Shown here: one piece after another, positions 1 through 5,822 of the stretch
How the letters are laid out: every line of letters begins with the position of its first letter
How positions within the stretch are numbered: the first letter of the stretch is position 1
Made by a program: the position numbers and the translations under genes
Source: Spirochaetota bacterium
GTDB lineage: Bacteria > Spirochaetota > Spirochaetia > B11-G9
Assembly (NCBI GenBank): GCA_003641695.1
Contig: QNBL01000179.1
Location: 1-5,822, forward strand
Reading direction: 5' to 3'
DNA: 5,822 nucleotides
Notes under the pieces: generated by a model
Database searches by the model: none
What the model was told of the DNA's origin: nothing
Seen by the model: only the letters and a program-made list of their open reading frames with translations

Positions 1-512
1 TAACTCCCCGGGAGATGAGTTCTGTGGATATCTATAAGGGAATAGTTGAAAAAAAAAACAAACTTAAACAAAAAAAAGAAGAGAATAAACAAGAACTGGG
101 AACATTAAAGTCCAGGATGTTTCTTGAATTTAATCCATTTACGACAACAAAGCCTCATGACCAGGCCCTTAACTCCTATGTTCAGAAGATTTCTTCCCTG
201 GAAAAGAAGACTTTTTTTGACAGAAGCCTTCAGGTTTACGAACTTGAATTTAATAAAAAATTTTCTGTTACCTTTGCATGCATAATATTTATTTTCTTCT
301 CCTTCCCGGTAAGTCTTTACACAAAAAAAAGTGGACGATCGGTTGGTTTCGGGCTGGGGCTTCTCGTTTCTGTTTTCTACTGGAGTATGCTTTTTGTAGG
401 GCAGACTCTCGGGATAAGAATTTCACTTTCACCGGTTGTAGCAATGTGGACTCCCAATATTATCATACTGCTGATTGGAACATACCTCATGTTCAGGAGA
501 CTGCGTATATGA
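1..512 (+). CDS. lptF: LptF, LPS/glycolipid export ABC transporter permease (5' end cut by window)
   Basis: This is the C-terminal part of a YjgP/YjgQ-family permease (Pfam PF03739). LptF pairs with LptG and the ATPase LptB in the inner membrane to extract LPS or a related glycolipid and push it into the periplasmic bridge. The reading frame is open to the left edge (codons from base 3 read TPRE before the ATG at 15). That ATG has no spaced Shine-Dalgarno and falls in the family's 'REMS' segment after the periplasmic jellyroll, so it is internal. TM1-3 and most of the jellyroll lie outside the window. Numbering from the ATG at 15, a charged linker spans about 11-75 and membrane segments about 84-102, 110-129 and 141-160. 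The last contains the family-typical W-T-P-N (145-148), and GRSVGFGL (107-114) is also typical. The linker is longer than usual and lysine-rich. Family assignment is firm; LptF rather than LptG rests on gene order and the WxPN end. Confidence 0.88.
   Translation, partial: TPREMSSVDIYKGIVEKKNKLKQKKEENKQELGTLKSRMFLEFNPFTTTKPHDQALNSYVQKISSLEKKTFFDRSLQVYELEFNKKFSVTFACIIFIFFSFPVSLYTKKSGRSVGFGLGLLVSVFYWSMLFVGQTLGIRISLSPVVAMWTPNIIILLIGTYLMFRRLRI
495..500 (+). promoter_or_regulatory. Ribosome binding site deciding the lptG start
   Basis: AGGAGA lies 8 bases before the ATG at 509, inside the end of lptF. The frame stays open upstream to an ATG at 278, but that stretch overlaps lptF, lacks membrane-protein character and would add 77 residues unlike the family. 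The ATG at 509 overlaps the lptF stop as ATGA, a classic translational-coupling arrangement. Confidence 0.8.
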
Positions 513-1582
513 AAAAACTCGATATGATGATCCTTTTATCATTCTTGCGGATGCTATTTGTTTCCCTGCTTTTTTTTATATTTATTATTGAACTCGTGGA
601 CCTATTCTCAAACCTCTGGAGATATCTTAACAACAATGCACCTGTTACCGGTATTCTGGAGATACAGCTTTTATATATTCCAAAATGTCTCATCTTTGCA
701 GTTCCTCCGGCTTTACTGTTTTCTGTTTCATTCACTCTTGGTTCTTTGTATGCGGAAAATGAACTTATTGCGGTATTCGGATCGGGGATATCCCTTTACA
801 GGTTTGTTCTTCCTCTTATTATTACAGGAGCACTTCTAAGTGTGGCAAACTTCTATTTCAACGACAGTGTCGTTATCGATACCTATAAAGAAAAGGTTTC
901 GTTAACCAATCAGCTTCTGGGAAGAACCCAAACTTTTAGTAATACAAATATTACGGTTATTAGTAAAAAAAATATAATTTACGATGCCGACTATTACAAT
1001 GATAATTCAACAACCCTTTCCGGATTAACTGTAATTGTACGCGATTCCAAGGGTGGTATTACTATGAGGGTTGACACTTCCTGGGCAGTCTATAAAGAAG
1101 GGTTATGGGAGATGCACAAGGCACGGGTGTTCTCTTTTAAAGGAGAAAATGTAACTGAAAAGTATTATTCCGTTTACACAAGTGACGAAATTAATGAATC
1201 TCCGGATACCTTTAAACGGAAGATTAAGGATATGTCCGAATTAAAGGTTAAAGAAGCCCGTAACTGGCTGAACACTGTTCGTAAAGCAGGTCTGCCGGTT
1301 TACCGGGAATCCCTTACCGATTATTATGAGCGTTTTTCCTTCTCCTTAACCCCCTTTATAGTTATTCTTTTCTCAGCTTCCATAGGGGGTAGATTCAAGA
1401 AGAACGTGTTATTAATGAGTCTCTTGACAAGTTTAGGTATATCGGTACTCTACTATGTCTTTAAGATGATTCTTGTATTATTTGCCAAACAGGGATATAT
1501 TCAGCCTGTTACCGGTGCATGGGGAACCTTTATCTTGTTTTTTATTACAAGTTTATTCTTGTTTCACCATGCCAGAACATAG
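509..1582 (+). CDS. lptG: LptG, LPS/glycolipid export ABC transporter permease
   Basis: This 357-residue protein is the second YjgP/YjgQ-family permease (PF03739), of normal LptG length, and partners LptF and LptB in the inner membrane. Membrane segments are visible at about 8-30, 50-78, 98-117, 275-293, 298-322 and 332-354. Between TM3 and TM4, residues about 118-245 are polar and beta-rich, matching the periplasmic jellyroll. The cytoplasmic coupling stretch after TM2 is clear: ENELIAVFGSGISL (83-96), the segment that contacts LptB in known structures. The helix before TM4 has MSELK (242-246) and YYERFSFSLTPF (272-283), also typical. TM6 reads QPVTGAWGTF where many homologues have AWxPN, so the Pro-Asn is absent here. 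The start at 509 is chosen for the ATGA overlap and the AGGAGA site. The gene ends 15 bases before tgt. Calling it LptG rather than LptF is based on order after the first permease. Confidence 0.9.
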   Translation: MKKLDMMILLSFLRMLFVSLLFFIFIIELVDLFSNLWRYLNNNAPVTGILEIQLLYIPKCLIFAVPPALLFSVSFTLGSLYAENELIAVFGSGISLYRFVLPLIITGALLSVANFYFNDSVVIDTYKEKVSLTNQLLGRTQTFSNTNITVISKKNIIYDADYYNDNSTTLSGLTVIVRDSKGGITMRVDTSWAVYKEGLWEMHKARVFSFKGENVTEKYYSVYTSDEINESPDTFKRKIKDMSELKVKEARNWLNTVRKAGLPVYRESLTDYYERFSFSLTPFIVILFSASIGGRFKKNVLLMSLLTSLGISVLYYVFKMILVLFAKQGYIQPVTGAWGTFILFFITSLFLFHHART

Positions 1583-1597
1583 ATCAGGAGCCAGTAA

Positions 1598-2719
1598 ATG
1601 ATTTTCAGAACAACACATAAAGATTCAAACACCCGGGCGCGTACCGGTGTTCTATCACTTCCCCATGGAGACGTTATAACACCTGCTTTTATGCCTGTGG
1701 GAACAAACGGAACCATAAAAGCCATTCACCACAGTACAGTAGAATCAATGGGTTATGATCTGATTTTGGGAAATACCTACCATCTATACCTGAGACCGGG
1801 AACAGAGGTAATTGAACACTATGGAGATCTTCACTCTTTCAGTTCCTGGAATTCCAATATACTTACCGATTCCGGAGGATTCCAGATTTTCTCACTGGCC
1901 CCCTTCCGAAAGATCAGAAGAGAAGGGGTACGGTTCAGATCACATATAGACGGTTCCTATCATAACCTTACTCCGGAAAAAGTTGTACGTATTCAGCAGA
2001 TTCTGGGGAGCGATATACAAATGGCTCTGGATGTATGTACTCCCCCGGATATATCTTTCAAACAGGCACTGGAAGCCCTTGAGATAACAACACACTGGGC
2101 GAGGAGAGCAAAAAAGGAGTGGCTGGAAACACCTGATTCCTATCGGGGGTATCTCTTTGGAATTACCCAGGGGAATTTTTACAAAGACCTGAGAAAGAGA
2201 AGTACCGAAGAGATTATAGAACTCGATCTTCCAGGGATTGCGATAGGGGGGTTATCAGTAGGAGAAACATTCAATGAATTCCAGGATTTTCTCTCCTATA
2301 CCACAGAACTTCTTCCTTTGGACAAACCCGGATACGTAATGGGAATAGGAACTCCTGAGTATATTCTTGCAGCGGTGGAAAACGGAATAGACCTTTTTGA
2401 CTGCGTATATGCCACGAGAATTGCCCGGAACGGTACGGTATTTACAAAGAATGGAACCATAGCCCTGAAAAAAGCACTTCACATGAAGGATAAATCTCCC
2501 ATTCAGGAGGGTTGTACCTGCAGGGCATGTACACAATACTCCAAAGGATACATGAGACATCTTTTCAAGACAAACGAAATTCTGGGACCAATGCTGGCAA
2601 CGGAGCATAACCTTCAGTTTTTAAAGGATTTTACTGCAGACATTGCGGATAGTATAAAAAATAATACATTCAGAGAATTCAAAACTGATTTTTTAACTAC
2701 CTACAGTGGAGAAAGATAA
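1598..2719 (+). CDS. tgt: tRNA-guanine(34) transglycosylase (queuosine biosynthesis)
   Basis: This cytoplasmic enzyme swaps guanine-34 in GUN-anticodon tRNAs (Asp, Asn, His, Tyr) for preQ1 on the way to queuosine. At 373 residues it is full length (PF01702). Residues were aligned by hand to the Zymomonas enzyme. General-base Asp91 is in LTDSGGFQ, substrate-binding Asp145 in LDVC, Gln191 in TQGNF, Gly217-Gly218 in AIGGLS, and nucleophile Asp268 in LFDCV. The zinc ligands are Cys306, Cys308, Cys311 and His337. Cys147 and Val221 match the residues linked to preQ1 use in bacteria rather than queuine use in eukaryotes. Val146 replaces the Glu that usually follows the substrate Asp. The start ATG has AGGAG (1586-1590) 7 bases upstream and gives the family's normal N-terminus. 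The gene follows lptG by 15 bases and is almost joined to murJ, so it appears co-transcribed with envelope genes. Confidence 0.97.
   Translation: MIFRTTHKDSNTRARTGVLSLPHGDVITPAFMPVGTNGTIKAIHHSTVESMGYDLILGNTYHLYLRPGTEVIEHYGDLHSFSSWNSNILTDSGGFQIFSLAPFRKIRREGVRFRSHIDGSYHNLTPEKVVRIQQILGSDIQMALDVCTPPDISFKQALEALEITTHWARRAKKEWLETPDSYRGYLFGITQGNFYKDLRKRSTEEIIELDLPGIAIGGLSVGETFNEFQDFLSYTTELLPLDKPGYVMGIGTPEYILAAVENGIDLFDCVYATRIARNGTVFTKNGTIALKKALHMKDKSPIQEGCTCRACTQYSKGYMRHLFKTNEILGPMLATEHNLQFLKDFTADIADSIKNNTFREFKTDFLTTYSGER
2708..2711 (+). promoter_or_regulatory. Ribosome binding site deciding the murJ start
   Basis: GGAG, extended as GGAGAAAG, lies in the last codons of tgt, 9 bases before the ATG at 2721. 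An alternative in-frame GTG at 2706 would add five residues, but it has no Shine-Dalgarno upstream and would overlap tgt by 14 bases. The ATG at 2721, one base after the tgt TAA, is therefore preferred. Confidence 0.75.
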
Positions 2720-2720
2720 C

Positions 2721-4292
2721 ATGAAGGAAGAACAGAGCATACGCAAAAGTTCTGCAACTACAATCATTGTTATGGTCTGCACACTGCTTTCAAGGATACT
2801 CGGTTTTGTCAGAGTGGCGGTAATTACTGCATTTTTCGGTGCATCGGGGAAAGCTGATGTCATTAATCTTACCTTTGCCATACCCAATAACCTTCGTAAA
2901 CTTCTGGCTGAAGGAGCTCTTTCCTCGGCATTTATCCCTGTTCTATCGGAATCAATAATCGATAATGGAACAAAAAGCAGCAGAACCAGGAACCTGGTAC
3001 GTTCTCTGCTGACTTTTCAGCTTTTAATACTTATTCCACTTATTGTAATCTCAATCCTTGCAGCAAAACCCCTCGTTACCCATGTACTGACACAGTTTGA
3101 TGATCCTGAACAAGTAGCTCAAGCTGTACCACTTTTTAAATTTTTTATCAATTACCTTCTACTTATTTCAGTTAGTGCCCTCATGATAGGAGTCTTAAAC
3201 AGTACCGGTCATTTTTTTATTCCTGCTGTTACACCGCTTCTTTTTTCCATATCTGTCATACTGTCTATTATTTTCTTAACTGATGCCTTCGGAATTTATT
3301 CAATGGCCATAGGAGTTCTGATAGGAGGACTTCTTCAGATTATTTTTCAGTTTCCTTTATTCAAAAAAACAGGCTTTGATTTTAAATTATCTTTTTCTTT
3401 CAGCGATCCCTACTTTAAAAAGATTGTGAAACACTGGCTTCCAGTTCTTGCAACGTCCGGAGTTTTTACAATAAATCAGCAGATTGCCTTCCTCCTTGCA
3501 ACAGGACTGGAAAAGGGAAGTACTTCTGCATTGTCCAATGCCCTGGTATTCTGGCAGCTCCCATTTGGAATATTTTCCGCTTCCATAACTACTGTACTTT
3601 TCCCAAGAATGAGCAGACAGGCTGCTGCAGGAAATCAGGAGGGACTAAAGGAAAGCATAAACGTAGGGTTACGGATGCTTTTTTCGCTTTTGGTTCCTTC
3701 GGCAATAGTCCTTGGGCTTTTCAGCCGGATAATAATTTCTGTAGCACTACAACGCGGGTTGTTTACAGCCGATAATACCATCATGACATCGTACGTTCTA
3801 ACAGGTTATGTTTTTGGGCTTTTCAGTGTAGGAGCTTTTAATTTTATTCAAAGATACTTTTATGCAATAAAAGATTTCAGAATTCCTTTCTACGTCTCTG
3901 TTTTTGTCTGTACACTGGATATAACGTTATCCATTATCCTGAAGAATACCTCTTTGAGAGTTGCAGGACTCGCTGCGGCAAACTCCATATCCTTTACAGC
4001 AGGATTTATTGTCCTTTACCTATTGGCACGAAAAAAACTAGGATCTCTTTTTACCCGAAAGTTCTTTTCAACCATGGGCAAGGTAGTCATCTCGGTTATT
4101 CCATCAACAGTTCTGTCTTTTTTTGTTCTTAAAGCAGCGGGTGAAAGCTGGCGTACCGGTCCTGATCTTGCTTCCCTTGTGTATGTTTTTCTTATCTTCG
4201 CTGTATGGATTATCCCTACGCTGGTTATGTATAAACTATTAAACGTTGAAGTCATCTCTTTCCTTTTAAGGAGGAATAAAAAAAATGTATAA
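2721..4292 (+). CDS. murJ: MurJ, lipid II flippase (MviN family)
   Basis: MurJ belongs to the MOP superfamily and moves lipid II from the inner to the outer leaflet of the cytoplasmic membrane for peptidoglycan synthesis. The protein has 523 residues, a usual length, with about 14 hydrophobic segments (PF03023). The N-terminal signature aligns without gaps to E. coli MurJ: Ser24-Arg25, Arg31, Asp46 and Arg59 match E. coli Ser17-Arg18, Arg24, Asp39 and Arg52, and Glu64 in LLAEGALSSAFIPV matches Glu57. Two usual functional residues are missing. Val32 stands where E. coli has Asp25, and Val276 where it has Arg270, in GSTSALSNALVFWQLPFG, which aligns gap-free at GS and P. Otherwise the family hallmarks are intact, so I still call it MurJ; a related MOP exporter for another lipid-linked substrate is less likely. 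It begins 1 base after tgt and overlaps the HEAT gene by 8 bases, so all three are probably translated from one mRNA. Confidence 0.93.
   Translation: MKEEQSIRKSSATTIIVMVCTLLSRILGFVRVAVITAFFGASGKADVINLTFAIPNNLRKLLAEGALSSAFIPVLSESIIDNGTKSSRTRNLVRSLLTFQLLILIPLIVISILAAKPLVTHVLTQFDDPEQVAQAVPLFKFFINYLLLISVSALMIGVLNSTGHFFIPAVTPLLFSISVILSIIFLTDAFGIYSMAIGVLIGGLLQIIFQFPLFKKTGFDFKLSFSFSDPYFKKIVKHWLPVLATSGVFTINQQIAFLLATGLEKGSTSALSNALVFWQLPFGIFSASITTVLFPRMSRQAAAGNQEGLKESINVGLRMLFSLLVPSAIVLGLFSRIIISVALQRGLFTADNTIMTSYVLTGYVFGLFSVGAFNFIQRYFYAIKDFRIPFYVSVFVCTLDITLSIILKNTSLRVAGLAAANSISFTAGFIVLYLLARKKLGSLFTRKFFSTMGKVVISVIPSTVLSFFVLKAAGESWRTGPDLASLVYVFLIFAVWIIPTLVMYKLLNVEVISFLLRRNKKNV
4268..4274 (+). promoter_or_regulatory. 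Strong ribosome binding site for the HEAT-repeat gene
   Basis: AAGGAGG, a near-perfect Shine-Dalgarno, sits inside the end of murJ with 10 bases, mostly A, to the ATG at 4285. It sets that ATG as the start. The preceding TCCT (4261-4264) can pair with AGGA (4269-4272) across a four-base loop, which could mask the site until ribosomes finishing murJ open it (inference). Confidence 0.8.
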
Positions 4293-5643
4293 AAAATCTG
4301 TTTTTGTTCTGTTTCTTTTTTTTATCATTTCTGCTGCTGTATTGCTTTCAGCCGAAGATGATAAAAAAACTGAGAAAAATACAACCGTTAGGGAAGAGAG
4401 AATTGAAACCATAAAGTATGGAATTGATGCAGAGGTAATAAACCTCATTACAGATCTTAAAAAAGAAAACAACACTGACTATAACGATGAGCTGCTCAAA
4501 CTTGTAAAAACATCCAGGAACAATACCTTAAGAGAAACTGTCATTGGTTTCTTTAAGGATCAGAAGAATCCGCAAGCTGTTAATTTTGCTTTCGATCAGA
4601 TACAGAATAACTATTTGCTTTCCAACGAATCAATAATAAAATATATTTCCTATATTTCAGATTACCAGAACAGTGGAATTACGGATTACCTGGTTACCCT
4701 TTTTAATCATGAAAATGAACCACTTGCCGATGCGGCTATAGATGCTGTGGGAAAGAGCGGAGAGAGTGCGTACGGTAAAAAGCTTCTTGAACTTCTGAAA
4801 GATTCTGATATTTCAGACAGTAAAAAAATCCATGTTATAGGAGCACTGGGTAAACTCAAGTACAAAGAAGCAGGAGAAGAAATAGCAAAATACCTGGAGA
4901 AAGATTATACAGATAACAGGTCTTTAAGATGGAAAGCCTGTGTCGCACTTGGAGAATTGGGCGATGAGAATAGCCTCCCAATAATTATAAATCTTTTTTC
5001 GGACAATGATCCTTACCTCAGAAAGTATGCCATTGAATCTCTGGGATACTTCCCACCGGAAAAGACCGAGGATATCGTTATTGAAGGATTACGGGATTCA
5101 TCCTGGAGGGTGAGGATAAGTGCCGCACAGAGCCTTGGACACATGAAGAGTAAGAAAGCTGTTCCAATACTGATCTATAAAGCAAAGAAAGATCCTGATA
5201 TCAAGAATGTCAGGAATGCATCCATTAAGGCTTTATCTGAAATCGGTACATCCGATTCCTTGAAGTTCTTGCGAGAGATGCTTTCAGATGACAAAACTAA
5301 TATACAGAACAGAACCACAGCTCTTGCTGCTCTTATAGAAACAGATCTCGGCGGTTCATTAAAATATATATCCGAGTTAATAGACACAGAGTGGGGTAAA
5401 CCAAGCTCATATTTGCTCGATTACACCTGTAAACTGCTTTCCCGGGAAAAAAACGGGAAGTTAAAGGATCTTTATACAAAGATGCTTACCTATACGAAGA
5501 CTGCCAACCTTAAAATCTATGCTCTCAGAGGAATTAAACTTAACAAAATGACTTCCCTAAAAGAAACGGTACAAAAGCTTGCCGAAGATGATAAAGACAA
5601 ACGGATTCAGCATCTTGCTTCAGATGTCCTGGACAGCCTTTAA
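4285..5643 (+). CDS. Exported HEAT-repeat protein of unknown function
   Basis: The protein has 452 residues. It begins with a Sec-type signal: lysines at 3-4, a hydrophobic core about 6-21, and a probable signal peptidase I cut after Ala23 in LLSA-EDD. There is no lipobox cysteine, so it should be a soluble periplasmic or outer-membrane-associated protein. Residues 24-40 are charged and likely disordered. From about 146 the chain is a run of roughly 31-residue helical repeats of the HEAT / PBS-lyase type: about 146-175, 177-207, 213-242, 244-273, 275-305, 308-337 and 340-369. They show the recurring pattern R-x-x-A-x-x-A-L-G-x-[LMI]. Further degenerate helical pairs occur at 48-145 and 370-452. 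HEAT solenoids bind proteins; no catalytic motif is visible. Its strong ribosome site and 8-base overlap with murJ suggest coupled expression and an envelope role, perhaps a scaffold near peptidoglycan or Lpt machinery (inference). I do not recognise a named orthologue. Confidence 0.9.
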   Translation: MYKKSVFVLFLFFIISAAVLLSAEDDKKTEKNTTVREERIETIKYGIDAEVINLITDLKKENNTDYNDELLKLVKTSRNNTLRETVIGFFKDQKNPQAVNFAFDQIQNNYLLSNESIIKYISYISDYQNSGITDYLVTLFNHENEPLADAAIDAVGKSGESAYGKKLLELLKDSDISDSKKIHVIGALGKLKYKEAGEEIAKYLEKDYTDNRSLRWKACVALGELGDENSLPIIINLFSDNDPYLRKYAIESLGYFPPEKTEDIVIEGLRDSSWRVRISAAQSLGHMKSKKAVPILIYKAKKDPDIKNVRNASIKALSEIGTSDSLKFLREMLSDDKTNIQNRTTALAALIETDLGGSLKYISELIDTEWGKPSSYLLDYTCKLLSREKNGKLKDLYTKMLTYTKTANLKIYALRGIKLNKMTSLKETVQKLAEDDKDKRIQHLASDVLDSL

Positions 5644-5660
5644 CAGATCTAGTATCTGAA
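5619..5660. repeat. Short inverted repeat across the convergent gene ends
   Basis: TTCAGAT (5619-5625) and ATCTGAA (5654-5660) are exact inverse complements. Inside, CAGAT (5644-5648) can instead pair with ATCTG (5654-5658) around a five-base loop. The elements cover both stop codons. Neither strand has a following T-tract and the stems are AT-rich, so this does not look like an ordinary intrinsic terminator. Its role, if any, is unknown. Confidence 0.3.
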
Positions 5661-5822
5661 ATCGGGAAGTCCGGGTTTATCGATAAGATGAAGTATTCTG
5701 TTTATCCTCTCAGCAGGAGATATCCACTCTCTGAAATACAAACTGAATTCTTTACCGTCTGAAGCAACAAGTTTTATACCCTTTTTTTCGGTAACTTCTC
5801 TTTCAGCAGCTATCTCTTTAAA
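5649..5822 (-). CDS. C-terminal end of an unrecognised protein (5' end cut by window)
   Basis: On the minus strand one frame is open from the right edge to a TAG at 5651-5649, giving 57 residues. It begins FKEIAAEREVTEKKG, continues through IKLVASDGKEFSLYFREW, and ends IDKPGLPDFRY. The plus-strand frames here are all interrupted, and the composition (alternating charged and hydrophobic residues, a beta-like LVASDGKEFSLYF, then an amphipathic helix AERINRILHLI) is that of a real soluble domain end. I do not recognise the family, and no start, signal or motif can be judged because most of the gene lies outside the window. It converges on the HEAT gene, with 5 bases between the two stop codons, so it belongs to a different transcription unit. 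Confidence 0.72.
   Translation of the reverse strand, partial: FKEIAAEREVTEKKGIKLVASDGKEFSLYFREWISPAERINRILHLIDKPGLPDFRY

Noticed and set aside
15..17. ATG at 15 as a true start of the first gene
   Set aside because: No spaced ribosome site (GGGAG directly abuts it), the frame is open upstream, and the encoded REMS segment is internal in LptF proteins.
278..508. Upstream in-frame extension of lptG to an ATG at 278
   Set aside because: It overlaps lptF throughout, reads as an out-of-frame shadow, and has no family similarity; the ATGA overlap at 509 with AGGAGA is the better start.
973..978. TATAAT inside lptG as a promoter -10
   Set aside because: The -35 region at 16-17 bases (around 950-956, ttacgg) matches poorly, and AT-rich coding DNA yields such hexamers by chance.
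1071..1096. TTGACA followed by TATAAA inside lptG
   Set aside because: The spacer is only 14 bases, too short for a sigma-70 type promoter, and it lies mid-gene.
1424..1456. TTGACA followed by TACTAT near the end of lptG, as a promoter for tgt-murJ
   Set aside because: The spacer to TACTAT is 21 bases; at 16 bases the hexamer is TACTCT, only 3 of 6 matches. Tight gene spacing does not call for it. Start-site mapping could overturn this.
2255..2608. 117-codon minus-strand open frame inside tgt
   Set aside because: Antisense shadow of a highly conserved gene; no ribosome site seen and no recognisable protein features.
5175..5387. 70-codon minus-strand open frame inside the HEAT gene
   Set aside because: Antisense shadow; the plus frame is clearly coding with repeating HEAT pattern.
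5619..5660. Bidirectional intrinsic terminator at the convergent junction
   Set aside because: The inverted repeat is only 7 bases (or 5 in the inner form), AT-rich, and lacks a T-tract on either strand.
1..5822. Mobile element, CRISPR array, tRNA/rRNA gene, or defence system
   Set aside because: No repeats with regular spacing, no transposase or integrase, no RNA gene signatures, and the coding is housekeeping envelope and tRNA modification from end to end.

Overview
The window reads as a stretch of bacterial chromosome from a spirochaete (inference). The best evidence is the Tgt protein. Its LTDSGGFQ, LDVCTPP, GNFYKDLRKRST, GIAIGGLSVGE and YMRHLFKTNEILGPML stretches look more like spirochaetal Tgt (Borrelia type, from memory) than proteobacterial Tgt. 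The DNA is moderately AT-rich, with many A and T homopolymer runs and strong AGGAG-type ribosome binding sites. LptF/LptG proteins indicate an outer membrane, so this is a diderm. I see no sign of a mobile element, CRISPR array, RNA gene or recent gene transfer.

Layout: five plus-strand genes fill positions 1-5643 almost without gaps. They are the 3' end of lptF (1-512), lptG (509-1582, ATGA overlap with lptF), tgt (1598-2719, 15 bases after lptG), murJ (2721-4292, 1 base after tgt) and a gene for an exported HEAT-repeat protein (4285-5643, 8-base overlap with murJ). This spacing indicates one polycistronic transcript with translational coupling at several joints. No internal promoter or terminator is convincing. 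A sixth gene, on the minus strand and cut by the right edge, ends at 5649. It converges on the HEAT gene with only 5 bases between the two stop codons.

How the genes fit together: LptF and LptG are the membrane subunits of the ABC transporter that extracts (lipo)polysaccharide or a related glycolipid from the inner membrane and feeds it to the Lpt bridge. MurJ flips lipid II for peptidoglycan synthesis. The HEAT protein has a signal peptide, so it probably works in the periplasm and may be an envelope scaffold (inference). Tgt, a tRNA-modifying enzyme making the queuosine precursor, is the functional outlier in an otherwise envelope-building operon.

No wholly new system is evident. The points most worth a second look are: a MurJ lacking two of the three residues of the Arg-Asp-Arg triad described for the lipid II flippase; the uncharacterised exported HEAT protein tied to murJ; a long lysine-rich insertion encoded by A-runs in LptF; and the unrecognised convergent gene at the right edge.
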